A DNA stretch of 64,000 nt from Actinomadura macra NBRC 14102. Lineage in GTDB: Bacteria > Actinomycetota > Actinomycetes > Streptosporangiales > Streptosporangiaceae. Made by a program: the position numbers and the translations under genes. The number at the start of each line of letters is the position of its first letter. Position 1 is the stretch's first letter. This document shows, piece by piece, positions 16,709-24,380 of the stretch. The stretch is taken from assembly GCF_001552215.1 (NCBI RefSeq), contig NZ_BCQT01000017.1, positions 310,001 to 374,000 on the forward strand. Direction: 5' to 3'. The notes beneath the pieces were generated by a model. It was not told the origin of the DNA. It ran no database searches and was given only the letters and a program-made list of their open reading frames with translations.

Positions 16709-17458
16709 ATGTCCTCCGAGCCCCCCGCCGTCGGCGCGGCCGCCGCCCGCGTCCGCGCCACCCTGGACGACGTCTTCGCCACGGTCGAACGGGTCCGCGA
16801 CGCCTCCGCCCGTCGCCTGGCGGAGATCCGCGCCACCGGCCGCGAACCGGTCACAGGCGACCTCGCCGCACTGCGCCCGCTGCTGTTCGGGCACCTCGGT
16901 GCGCTGGTCTGCGGTCTCGGGTTCATCGCCGCGCCCGGGCTGCTGGCCGACGCGGCGTGGTATCTGGAGTGGTGGCAGACCGGCCCGTCCGGCGGCCCCG
17001 CCCAGCTGCTGCCCGACCTGGACCCTGAGAGCAGCGCCCTGTACGACTACACCGACTGGGACTGGTTCACCGGTCCGGCGGGCGGCGCCGAGAAGACCGT
17101 GTGCGGCCCGTACGTCGACTACCTCTGCAGCGACGAGTACGTCCTGACGCTGTCGGCACCGGTGCTCGTCGGCGGTGTCTTCGTCGGGGTGGCCGCCGCG
17201 GACGTGTTCGCCCGCACCTTCGAGAACGCGATCGTCCCGGTGCTGCGCGAGATCCCCGCCCCTGCGTTCGTCGTCAACGCGCCCGGCCGCGTCATGGCGT
17301 CCAACACCGCGTCCTGGACGCCGGGAGCGGCCTACCGCGGCGGCCGGGGCTTCGAGACCCGCCCGTGCGGCGACCTGCCCCTCTCCCTCGTCACCGCCGG
17401 TCAGTCGGCGTCGGCGAGACCAAGGGCGAAGGCGACTTCGAGGTCGTGCTGGGAGTAG
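16709..17458 (+). CDS. Cache-domain-containing protein
   Basis: A 249-residue protein with no signal peptide. The central part (about 50-215) resembles an extracellular-type Cache sensor: the ...WYLEWW... region, TDWDWFTGPA and GPYVDYLCSDEYVLTLSAPVL are typical of small-ligand Cache pockets. There is no output domain, so it may be a soluble binding partner for the GntR regulator encoded just upstream. GGAGGTGGCCC precedes the ATG. The last 58 nt overlap the convergent Lrp-like gene, and the C-terminal tail there is Arg/Ser-rich and unlike a folded domain; a nearby frameshift or a truncated true end is possible. Confidence 0.75.
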   Translation: MSSEPPAVGAAAARVRATLDDVFATVERVRDASARRLAEIRATGREPVTGDLAALRPLLFGHLGALVCGLGFIAAPGLLADAAWYLEWWQTGPSGGPAQLLPDLDPESSALYDYTDWDWFTGPAGGAEKTVCGPYVDYLCSDEYVLTLSAPVLVGGVFVGVAAADVFARTFENAIVPVLREIPAPAFVVNAPGRVMASNTASWTPGAAYRGGRGFETRPCGDLPLSLVTAGQSASARPRAKATSRSCWE

Positions 17459-17688
17459 GTGCGGAAGGCGATGTGCGTCTCGGTGCCGACGATGCCGGGC
17501 ACCTTGTTGATCCGGCCCGGGATCACGTCGTTCAACTCCTCGTGGCGCCGGACGCGGACCATCGCCACAAGGTCGTGCTCGCCGGTGATGGAGTAGACCT
17601 CGCTGACCCCGTCCAGGGCGGCGATCGTCTCGGCCACCTCGTGGATGCGCGCGACATCGGCCTTCACGAACACGATCGCAGTGACCAC
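17401..17688 (-). CDS. Stand-alone Lrp/AsnC ligand-binding (RAM) domain protein
   Basis: A 95-residue protein that is only the RAM amino-acid-sensing domain of Lrp/AsnC regulators, with no helix-turn-helix. The expected pattern is present: VTAIVFVKADV strand, DGVSEVYSITGEHDLVAMVRV, NKVPGIVGTETHIAF. The start is GTG at 17688 with GGAGG upstream. Such small RAM proteins may modulate full-length Lrp proteins or sense amino acids directly. Upstream on the same strand is the rhomboid gene (34 nt gap), so the two could be co-transcribed. Confidence 0.88.
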   Translation of the reverse strand: MVTAIVFVKADVARIHEVAETIAALDGVSEVYSITGEHDLVAMVRVRRHEELNDVIPGRINKVPGIVGTETHIAFRTYSQHDLEVAFALGLADAD

Positions 17689-17722
17689 GTGAGTCCCTCC
17701 TCCGATCAGGACACTCAAGACT

Positions 17723-18514
17723 CTATCGCCCGCCGTAACGCCCGCCGCCAAGGGCACTGCCATGAAGACCCCTTGCGAGGAACGCGAATGCCACTCCGGC
17801 GGCGAATCCGTAGATGTGCGCGGTGTAGGCGACGTTGCTCTCGTCGTCGCCGAGCGAGAGCCATTGCAGGACGAACCAGTAGCCGAGGACCACCCATACC
17901 GGCAGCCGGACGACGATGATCGGCGGGACGTAGCTGACGATGCGGCCCCGCGGGTTGAGGATCACGTAGGCGCCCATGACCCCGGCGATGGCCCCGGACG
18001 CGCCGATCAGCGGGACCGTCGAATCGGCGGAGGTGTAGGCGAACCCGTAGACCGCGACCAGCCCGAAGAACAGGTAGGCGAGCAGGTAGCGCAGCCGCCC
18101 GAGTCTGTCTTCCAGGCCCATTCCGACGACGAACAACGCGACCAGATTGCCCAGCAGGTGCAGCGCCCCCGAGTGCAGGAACATCGAGGTGAATGCGGAC
18201 GTCCAGGGCGCCTTGCCGAAATCCGCCGGACCGCACTCGCGGACGACGTCCGAGGGCAGCGGCTGCTGTTCGCCGGTCGTGAGCTCCTTCGGGACAGCGC
18301 CGTACTCGTAGGTGAAGTGCGCCGCCTTGCACTCGCGGACCCTGTGCTGGCCGTACCAGGTGGCGAAGTTGGACATCGGGGTGAGCAGGAACACCACCAC
18401 GTTGGTCGCCACCAGCAGATACGTCACCCAGGGGACGCGTCTGGCGGGCTGGCTGTCATAGAGAGGCAAGGCCATGCCAGGGTCGTCCTCTCCAGTGCGG
18501 GGTTCCCACGTCAC
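17723..18514 (-). CDS. Rhomboid family intramembrane serine protease
   Basis: A 263-residue membrane protein with about six or seven helices that cleaves transmembrane substrates. The catalytic Ser is in GASGAIAGVMG, and the His partner is in AYTAHIYGFAAG. HSGALHLLGN supplies the conserved His/Asn loop. The upstream gene ends with TGA overlapping a GTG (GTGA, 18514-18511), so translation is probably coupled and GTG 18514 is chosen; an internal ATG at 18475 (MALPLYDSQ) is the alternative. A soluble loop with two Cys (about 60-100) follows the first helix. Confidence 0.9.
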   Translation of the reverse strand: MTWEPRTGEDDPGMALPLYDSQPARRVPWVTYLLVATNVVVFLLTPMSNFATWYGQHRVRECKAAHFTYEYGAVPKELTTGEQQPLPSDVVRECGPADFGKAPWTSAFTSMFLHSGALHLLGNLVALFVVGMGLEDRLGRLRYLLAYLFFGLVAVYGFAYTSADSTVPLIGASGAIAGVMGAYVILNPRGRIVSYVPPIIVVRLPVWVVLGYWFVLQWLSLGDDESNVAYTAHIYGFAAGVAFAFLARGLHGSALGGGRYGGR

Positions 18515-20286
18515 CTTAGTGGGCGGGCACGTCCCGGGGAGTCGGGGTCGTGGCTGGCGTACGCGTTGTCAATCCACCGGCGCAGGCTCTCGGCGCCGTG
18601 GGCGGGACAGGTCCATTCACCGTCCAGCTCGACGAGGCGGACGCCGGGCAGGTCGAGCCAGCGCAGGACGCACTCCATTTCCTCGGCGGTGGCGCCGGCG
18701 GACGGGGCGGCCCCGAGAGCGACGCCTCCCGGGGCACCCCCGGCGGGTGGGAAGACCGTCTCGGCGGTCGCGGTGAGGGCATGCACGTAGGGCCACGGGT
18801 CGGCGCGTGGCGGGACCGTTCCGGCCGAGGCGAGCCGCCCGTACCGCACGACCGCCAGCTCCCAGCCGTTGTCGAACGACGGACGGGCCGCGACCAGCTG
18901 CGGCAGCCGGGCGAGCGCGCCGAGCCGCTGTCCGCGGGCGGCGGCTCGGACGAACGCGGCGAGGCGGTCGCGCTGGGCGGCGGCCTCCTCGTAGCGCAGT
19001 TCGGCGGAGAGCCGGTCGATGCGGACCTGGGCGGCGGCCACCACGGGCCGCACGTCCCCCTCCATGATCGCCCGGGCGGTCACGGCGTGCACGCCGTAGG
19101 CGTCCTCGGACTCGCGGCCATCGCACGGCGCCCCGCACCGGCCGATCTCCGCGAGGGCGCAGGCGCGGGCCTGACCGCGCTCGATGAGCCGGAGCGTGAG
19201 CCGCTGGGTGCACTGGCGCAGCGGGACGGCCTCGTGCAGCGCGGCGCGCGCCTCCTCGGCCTGCCGGCGCGAGGAGATCGGGCCGAGGTAGCAGGCGCCG
19301 TCGTCGCGGCACTCGCGGACGATCGACAGCCGGGGGAACGACTCGGCGGTCAACTTCAGCCAGATGGCCCGCTCGGGGAACTTCGAGCGCCGGTTGTAGC
19401 GGGGCTTGTGCTCGGCGATGAGCCGTAGCTCGCGGACCTCGGCCTCCAGCCCGGTGGCGCACACGATCGTCCGGACGCGTTCGGCGAGGCCGACCATCTC
19501 CCGGACGCGCCGGCGGGTCTCCGAGCCGGTGAAGTAGCTGCGCACCCGTGAGCGCAGGTCGCCGCTCTTGCCGACGTAGAGCGCCTCCCCGGAGGCGTCC
19601 TCGAACAGGTACACGCCGGGCGCGCTCGGCACGTCGTCGGCGAGGTGGCGCTTGCGGCGTTGTTCGGGCGTGGGCGCCTTGGCGAAGCCGCGCATCTCCT
19701 CCAGCGACGTCACGCCGAACGAGCCGAGCCGCTCGATCAGCCCGTGCAGGACCTCCACGGTGGCGCGGGCGTCGGCCAGGGCGCGGTGCGTCGGCTCGTT
19801 GACGGTGCGGAAGAAGCGCGCGAGGGTGCCGAGCTTGCAGTTGGGTACCTCGTCCTTGGACAGGACGCGGCGGGCGAGGTCGACGGTGTCGACGACGGTG
19901 AACCCGGGCCAGGCGTAGCCGTGCGCGCCGCAGGCCGCTTTCAGGAAGCCGATGTCGAACGGCGCGTTGTGCGCGACCAGCACGCAGCCGCGCGCGAACT
20001 CCAGGAAGGCGGGCAGCACCGAGTCCATCCGCGGCGCGGCCGTCACCATCGCGGTGGTGATGCCGGTCAGCGCGGTGATGAACGGCGGGACGGGCCCGCC
20101 CGGGTCGACCAGCGTGCCGAGTTCGCCGAATTCCACTCCCCCGCGCACCTTCACCGCGCCGATCTCGGTGATGGCCGAGTCGGCCGCCGAACCGCCCGTC
20201 GTCTCCAGGTCGACCACCACGAAGGTGACCTCGGACAGGGGTGTGCCGAGGTCGTCCAGGGTGCCCTGGACGTGCGCAGCAGTCAT
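18511..20286 (-). CDS. DEDDh exonuclease fused to UvrC-like GIY-YIG endonuclease
   Basis: A 591-residue two-nuclease fusion. Residues 18-185 form a DnaQ-type 3'-5' exonuclease with all DEDDh residues: Asp26 and Glu28 (DLETT), Asp111 (NAPFD), His167 and Asp172 (HRALADA). Residues 220-310 form a GIY-YIG domain like UvrC or Cho (GVYLFEDASG, LYVGKSGDLRSR). The rest resembles the middle of UvrC (CTQRLTLRL, CGAPCDGRES) but lacks the UvrC RNase H-like half. M. tuberculosis Rv2191 has the same layout (from memory). Probable role: an accessory DNA incision/trimming enzyme in repair. The ATG at 20286 has a TACGGT -10 element ending 8 nt upstream, so it may be leaderless. The end overlaps the rhomboid gene. 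Confidence 0.92.
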   Translation of the reverse strand: MTAAHVQGTLDDLGTPLSEVTFVVVDLETTGGSAADSAITEIGAVKVRGGVEFGELGTLVDPGGPVPPFITALTGITTAMVTAAPRMDSVLPAFLEFARGCVLVAHNAPFDIGFLKAACGAHGYAWPGFTVVDTVDLARRVLSKDEVPNCKLGTLARFFRTVNEPTHRALADARATVEVLHGLIERLGSFGVTSLEEMRGFAKAPTPEQRRKRHLADDVPSAPGVYLFEDASGEALYVGKSGDLRSRVRSYFTGSETRRRVREMVGLAERVRTIVCATGLEAEVRELRLIAEHKPRYNRRSKFPERAIWLKLTAESFPRLSIVRECRDDGACYLGPISSRRQAEEARAALHEAVPLRQCTQRLTLRLIERGQARACALAEIGRCGAPCDGRESEDAYGVHAVTARAIMEGDVRPVVAAAQVRIDRLSAELRYEEAAAQRDRLAAFVRAAARGQRLGALARLPQLVAARPSFDNGWELAVVRYGRLASAGTVPPRADPWPYVHALTATAETVFPPAGGAPGGVALGAAPSAGATAEEMECVLRWLDLPGVRLVELDGEWTCPAHGAESLRRWIDNAYASHDPDSPGRARPLR

Positions 20287-20514
20287 GCCCCGGGACCGTA
20301 GAGGACGCCACCGACAGAAGTCCGGGCCGCTAGGGTTGGGGGTGCGCCGGCACGTCCCGCCGGGTGGGGGGCCACCGGGGGGCGGCCCGGAGGCACGGCG
20401 GGCCCGGCCGATCTTCGACCCCGAGTCGGGCCGTTCTGTGTTCCCGCTGGTTAGGGCGCGTGTCGCACGGGAAGACACAGCCCACCGGCGGCACAGCCCG
20501 GAAGGAGCGGGAAC

Positions 20515-21855
20515 ATCGAAAGCCCCGAAGCGACGTGTGGCGGCTCCGAGCGGCTGGTCGGGCCCCTGCCCGAGGCCGTCCGGCAGAGCGTGGTGGAGGC
20601 CGCCGCCGAGCTGATCGGCGCGCTGCCGGCGGACGAGGTGCCCATGCCGCTGCGCCGGTTCGCGCGGTTCGAGCGCCGCAAGCGCGCCAAGCTCGCCGGC
20701 CCGCCCATCGCCGCGCTGCTGGAGAAGGACGCGGATTTCCGGCAGCGGGTGGCCCAGCCACTTCGGGAGGCGCAGCCGGAGCTGGCGGAGGCGGTCGAGG
20801 GCGGCCGCGTGCCGCCCGCCGCGGACCCGGTCCGGGTCGCGGTACTGGCCTACCTGTTGCGTCCCGACGGGTGGACCAGCCTGGTCGAGGCGGCGCGTGC
20901 GGAGCTGGAGCGCTCCGCCTCGGCGTCGGAGGAGGAGGCGGCCGAGCGCCGGGTCGCCGCTCTGAAGGAGGAGCTGGCCGCCGCGCGGACGGCGCGCGCC
21001 GGCGAGTTCGACAAGCTGCGCGCCGACCTGCGCGAGGCGAAGGCCGAGGTGGCCGAGCTGCGCCGCAAACTGCACGACGCGCGGACGCGGGCCCGCGCCG
21101 CCCAGGAGCACGCCGAGGCGGTCGCCGCCGAGACCGGGCGCGAGCTGGCCGCCGCGCGGGAGTCGACCGCGGCCGCCGACAAGGAGCTGCGCAAGCTGCG
21201 CGCCCGCGCCGCCCAGGCCGAGGCCGCGGCGGAGGCCGCCAAACGGGCCGCGCGCGAGGGCCGCAACGTCGACGACGTCCGGCTGCGGATGCTGCTCGAC
21301 ACGCTGGTGGACGCGGCGCAGGGCGTCCGCCGGGAGCTGGCGCTGCCATCGACGATCGGACGCCCCGCCGACGCCGTCGGCGCGCTGGAGCCGGACCGGC
21401 TCGCGCACCGGGCGCTGCCGGGGCGGGCCCTTTCCGACAGCGACCCGCAGCTTCTCGACCGGCTGTTGAGCCTGCCGCAGGTCCACCTCGTCGTGGACGG
21501 CTACAACGTCACCAAGACCGGGTACGGGGAGCTGCCGCTGTCCGACCAGCGCAACCGGCTCGTGTCGGGCCTCGGGGGGCTCGCCGCGCAGACCCGCGCC
21601 GAGGTGACGTGCGTGTTCGACGGCGCCGAGCTGGACGCGCCCGTGGCGATCGGGGCGCCGCGGGGCGTCCGGGTGCTGTTCAGCCGACCCGGGCAGACCG
21701 CCGACGAGCTGATCGGTGACCTGGTGCGGGCCGAGCCGCCCGGCCGCGCCGTCGTGGTGGTCTCCGCCGACCGGGAGGTGGCGGACGCGGCGCGGCGTGC
21801 GGGCGCGCGGCCCGCACCGTCCACGCTCCTGCTGCGCCGGCTGGGCAGGTCCTGA
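20515..21855 (+). CDS. NYN-domain (PIN-like) RNA-binding protein with coiled coil
   Basis: A protein of about 446 residues: an N-terminal helical region, a long Ala/Glu/Arg coiled coil (about 145-255) and a C-terminal NYN/YacP-like nuclease domain (about 320-440) with the active-site strand VHLVVDGYNVTKTGY and VTCVFDGAEL. Probable role: RNA processing or decay. No in-frame ATG, GTG or TTG exists between the upstream stop and GTG 20590, yet the frame upstream still reads like protein (GPLPEAVRQSVV fits what I recall of Streptomyces homologs). A strong site AAGGAG (20502-20507) sits 7 nt before an ATC at 20515, so a non-standard ATC start is proposed; GTG 20590 is the conservative choice. Confidence 0.82.
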   Translation: MESPEATCGGSERLVGPLPEAVRQSVVEAAAELIGALPADEVPMPLRRFARFERRKRAKLAGPPIAALLEKDADFRQRVAQPLREAQPELAEAVEGGRVPPAADPVRVAVLAYLLRPDGWTSLVEAARAELERSASASEEEAAERRVAALKEELAAARTARAGEFDKLRADLREAKAEVAELRRKLHDARTRARAAQEHAEAVAAETGRELAAARESTAAADKELRKLRARAAQAEAAAEAAKRAAREGRNVDDVRLRMLLDTLVDAAQGVRRELALPSTIGRPADAVGALEPDRLAHRALPGRALSDSDPQLLDRLLSLPQVHLVVDGYNVTKTGYGELPLSDQRNRLVSGLGGLAAQTRAEVTCVFDGAELDAPVAIGAPRGVRVLFSRPGQTADELIGDLVRAEPPGRAVVVVSADREVADAARRAGARPAPSTLLLRRLGRS

Positions 21856-21945
21856 CGTGCGGGAAGGCACTTCGACGCAACGTGATCTTGAAATCACGGA
21901 AAGTAGGCGTTCAATGGAGAAGTCAATCAAGATGTGACGTTTCGG

Positions 21946-21974
21946 TTGTGACGGGTGTTGCCCCTCGCTAGTGT
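21946..21974 (+). promoter_or_regulatory. Promoter of the NlpC/P60 gene, with a TGTGAC direct repeat
   Basis: TTGTGA (-35, 21946-21951) and TAGTGT (-10, 21969-21974) are separated by 17 nt, close to the vegetative consensus. TGTGAC occurs at 21933-21938 and again at 21947-21952, 14 nt apart and overlapping the -35 box. Direct GTNAC repeats resemble reported MtrA sites at cell-wall hydrolase genes (from memory), so MtrA-type control is a reasonable guess. Confidence 0.6.
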
Positions 21975-21983
21975 CGTCCGCTG

Positions 21984-23066
21984 ATGTCGTGGACGAGAGG
22001 GGCGAATTCGACCGTGGCCAGTGAACTCATCGGGGGCACAGCGCAATCGCGCGATCGGCGAGGTGTCCTCGCAGGTCGGAGCGCGACCCGCCGCATGGTG
22101 GCCGTCGCCTGCCTCGCGGCGACGACCTCCTTCGCGTTCCCCCCGGTGGTGGCGCACGCGGCGGCGCCCAAGCCCAGCGCGGGCGAGGTGCGCAAGACGC
22201 TCACCAAGCTCAACGAGCAGGTCGACCAGAACGTCGAGAAGTTCAACAAGGTCAACGAGCAGCTCAAGATCGCCAAGAAGAAGCTCGACGCCGCCAAGCG
22301 GTCGAGCAAGGGCGAGGAGGCGGCCTTCGAGGAGCAGCGCTCCAAGATCGCGCAGATGGCCGCGTCCGCCTACAAGAACGGCGACTCCACCGACGTGACC
22401 GGCTTCGTCGGCAGCAACGACCCGCAGTCGATCCTGGACCAGGCGGCGGTCTTCACGCACCTGTCACAGGAGCGCGGCTCCCAGCTCACCCAGTTCCTCG
22501 CCACCGCCCAGCGGCTGCGGCGCGAGCAGGCGCAGGCCCAGAACGCCTACAACGACGTGGCGGCCAAGGCCAAGGAGCTGAAGGACAAGAAGAAGGAGCT
22601 CGACAAGCAGGTCGAGCTGCAGAAGAAGATGCTGCGCAAGCTCGGCGTGAGCACGCCGAGCGGAGGCAGTGGCGGCGGCGGCACCGGCGGCTCCTACAAC
22701 GGCCCCGCCAGCGGCTCCGCCCGCAAGGCGCTCAACTTCGCCTACGCGCAGCTCGGCAAGGCGTACTCCTACGGGGCGGCGGGGCCCAACACCTTCGACT
22801 GCTCCGGCCTGACGATGACCGCCTGGGGCGCCGCGGGCGTCAGCATCACCCGCACCACCAACTCGCAGTACGCAGCCACCAAGCGCGTGGACAGGAGCAA
22901 CCTCCAGCCCGGCGACCTGGTGTTCTTCAGCAGCCTCGGGCACGTCGGCATGTACGTCGGCGGCGGCAAGATGATCCACGCCCCGCACACCGGCGACGTC
23001 GTCAAGATCAGCGATATCTCCTCGGGCTACTACCTGTCGAACTACTACGGCGCTGGACGCCCCTGA
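21984..23066 (+). CDS. Secreted NlpC/P60 peptidoglycan endopeptidase (RipA-like)
   Basis: A 360-residue secreted cell-wall hydrolase that would cut D-Glu-mDAP bonds in stem peptides. A signal peptide spans about 36-60 (LAATTSFAFPPVVAHA-A). Residues 65-220 form a Lys/Glu-rich coiled coil, an autoinhibitory or scaffold segment in RipA relatives. A Gly/Ser linker leads to the NlpC/P60 domain (about 245-358) with catalytic Cys273 (DCSGL), His320 (GHVGMY) and His332 (HAPHTG). The ATG at 21984 lies 9 nt after the -10 element; a GTG at 22014 is the alternative. This is the likely counterpart of Rv2190c. A perfect terminator follows. Confidence 0.93.
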   Translation: MSWTRGANSTVASELIGGTAQSRDRRGVLAGRSATRRMVAVACLAATTSFAFPPVVAHAAAPKPSAGEVRKTLTKLNEQVDQNVEKFNKVNEQLKIAKKKLDAAKRSSKGEEAAFEEQRSKIAQMAASAYKNGDSTDVTGFVGSNDPQSILDQAAVFTHLSQERGSQLTQFLATAQRLRREQAQAQNAYNDVAAKAKELKDKKKELDKQVELQKKMLRKLGVSTPSGGSGGGGTGGSYNGPASGSARKALNFAYAQLGKAYSYGAAGPNTFDCSGLTMTAWGAAGVSITRTTNSQYAATKRVDRSNLQPGDLVFFSSLGHVGMYVGGGKMIHAPHTGDVVKISDISSGYYLSNYYGAGRP

Positions 23067-23101
23067 GTACCTCCCCGGGGCGCCTTACGAGGACCTCACC
23101 A

Positions 23102-23135
23102 ACAACGGACCAGGCTTTGACCTGGTCCGTTGTTA
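23102..23135 (+). terminator. Intrinsic terminator after the NlpC/P60 gene
   Basis: A 14-bp perfect stem (AACAACGGACCAGG) with loop CTTTGA, followed by AATTTTGT. It is a classic Rho-independent terminator 36 nt after the stop codon. Confidence 0.93.
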
Positions 23136-23148
23136 ATTTTGTAGGGGT

Positions 23149-23177
23149 TTGCCTTCTGATGGTGCTTTGGTACCTTG
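23149..23177 (+). promoter_or_regulatory. Candidate promoter for the first riboswitch transcript
   Basis: TTTGCC (23149-23154) and TACCTT (23172-23177) are 17 nt apart, right after the terminator of the preceding gene. It could drive the leader that carries the c-di-AMP riboswitch about 330 nt downstream. Confidence 0.45.
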
Positions 23178-23507
23178 TCAGCACTCAAGGCGCTTTCCAG
23201 GCGCCCGAGCCCCGCGGTGCCCACCAGGCACCACGGCCCCGCGCGGCGCATCCAGTCGCCGCGCTCCGGCGGCGCGATCCACGTGCCGCCTCCCCCTGGC
23301 CGGCCCGGCCGATCGTGCGCACGCCGAAGCGTGCATGGCGCTGAGAGTGCGCCACGGCGGTCCTGAAGGGTTCCGGCAACCGGCGGCCCCCGACGCGGGG
23401 TCTCCGCCCTCACAACATCAACGCCGCTCTTTCGCACGCGGGACACAGGGTCCCGCGCCGGGCCTCATCGCGCCCTCAGGATCGCAGCGGCAACGCCGAG
23501 TCCGCCT
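23178..23507. other. Intergenic leader region without a recognisable gene
   Basis: GC-rich sequence between a candidate promoter and the first riboswitch. Frames here are short or have non-coding composition. It may be a 5' leader, or the remains of a deleted gene given the broken genes that follow. Confidence 0.5.
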
Positions 23508-23664
23508 CGCGCGGAACCGGGGACCCACATTCGCCGGAGTCCGGGAGCCTTCCCGGACGGGCAATCCGGCCCCGGGGTGAATCGGCGCCTCTCTCCGTCC
23601 GGAGAGAGTCCGCCGTAGGGCCACTTCCACGCCCGAACCCGTCAGCTAACCCGGTAGGCGTTTG
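23508..23664 (+). promoter_or_regulatory. Cyclic di-AMP riboswitch (ydaO/yuaA class), copy 1
   Basis: The conserved blocks of the actinobacterial ydaO aptamer occur in order: CGGAACCGGGGACCCACA, then CGGGGTGAATCGG, CCGTAGGG, and the 3' signature CCCGAACCCGTCAGCTAACC with GGTAGGCG. Variable hairpins lie between the blocks (for example CTCTCTCCG/CGGAGAGAG). In actinomycetes this class controls cell-wall hydrolase genes such as rpf and NlpC/P60 or CHAP genes. Here only a 53-codon frame follows. Confidence 0.88.
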
Positions 23665-23679
23665 GAAGAAGGAGTGATT

Positions 23680-23841
23680 CTGTCCAGTAACCCTCAGCAA
23701 CACGCTCCGCCGTGCCTGGACGCCGGGCGGCCAGTCCGCCGCCGCGTCCCGCACCCGGGCGTTCCACGACAGATCCAGCGGATCGCTAGGACCGACCCAG
23801 GCCGGGCGGCACCGCCCACCGGCGCCGCGCGGCACGTGTAG
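23680..23841 (+). pseudogene. Truncated reading frame behind riboswitch 1 (probable wall-hydrolase remnant)
   Basis: AAGGAG at 23669-23674 sits 5 nt before a CTG at 23680. An in-frame ATT lies one codon earlier, and a GTG at 23674 overlaps the ribosome site itself. The 53-residue product is basic (SSNPQQHAP..., RRRVPHPGVPRQIQRIAR) and stops at 23841 with no signal peptide or enzyme domain. It looks like the N-terminal basic region of a secreted protein whose hydrophobic segment and catalytic domain are gone. A GC-rich hairpin follows at once. Remnant status is inference. Confidence 0.35.
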
Positions 23842-23854
23842 CCGCCGGATTTCC

Positions 23855-23889
23855 GGGCGTGGCCGCTCGATGAACGTGCGGCCACGCCC
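23855..23889. terminator. Hairpin after the riboswitch 1 remnant
   Basis: A 12-bp perfect stem (GGGCGTGGCCGC) with an 11-nt loop and no T-run. It may end transcription from the first riboswitch transcript. Confidence 0.5.
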
Positions 23890-24017
23890 GTCCGCTCCGC
23901 CGCCTTCGAGCCTGGAGCTGGACATCCCCTGACCAACCCCCAGCGGGCGCCCGTCCCCGGGCGCCCCACCCGCCGAGTCCGCACCGCGCCGCACCATGCC
24001 CCTCGTGCCGGCGGCGC

Positions 24018-24122
24018 GCCCGCGGAGCCGGGGACCCACACGTCCCATCGGGGTGAATCGGCCTGCCCGCAGGCCGTAGGGCGGCTTCCACGCCCGAACC
24101 CGTCAGCTAACCCGGTAGGCGG
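24018..24122 (+). promoter_or_regulatory. Cyclic di-AMP riboswitch (ydaO/yuaA class), copy 2
   Basis: It has the same conserved blocks as copy 1 in the same order: CGGAGCCGGGGACCCACA, CGGGGTGAATCGG, CCGTAGGG, then CCCGAACCCGTCAGCTAACC and GGTAGGCGG. The internal variable region is shorter than in copy 1. It ends 24 nt before a GTG start with its own AAGGAG. Confidence 0.9.
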
Positions 24123-24146
24123 CATGGAAGCCAAGGAGACACCGCC

Positions 24147-24341
24147 GTGGCAGGCAAGCACCGCAAGCCCCCATCCCCCGCGCTCACCTGGCGCACGACC
24201 AGCGGCGTGATCGTCGGCGCCGCCAATAGCGATGATGGAACGATCCAAACAGTCGAGGGCAACACCGGGAACGCGGTCAAGGTCAAGACACGCGACACGG
24301 ACAAGGTCGTCGGCTACGGATACCCCGCGTACGCGTCATGA
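24147..24341 (+). pseudogene. Internally deleted CHAP-domain protein under riboswitch 2
   Basis: A GTG with AAGGAG 8 nt upstream opens a 64-residue frame. Residues 1-20 (MAGKHRKPPS...) look like the start of secreted actinomycete wall hydrolases. From about residue 22 the sequence jumps to what matches the last part of CHAP amidase domains (DGTIQTVEGNTGNAV, VVGYGYPAY). The signal peptide and the catalytic Cys and His are absent. The simplest reading is an in-frame deletion that joined the two ends of a longer gene, leaving its riboswitch intact. A new role for the short protein cannot be excluded. Confidence 0.7.
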
Positions 24342-24380
24342 CGGCCCCTCTCCCCCGACGCGCTGAATAGGATCGCGCGC

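Noticed and set aside
20287..21930. N-terminal extension of the DEDDh/GIY-YIG gene to about 1139 residues
   Set aside because: The extra part is antisense to the NYN gene and low-complexity. The exonuclease domain starts normally at ATG 20286 behind a -10 element.
23096..24304. Several minus-strand frames of 60-190 codons across the riboswitch region
   Set aside because: They are antisense to conserved riboswitch blocks, have no ribosome sites and encode Arg/Gly/Pro-rich low-complexity sequence.
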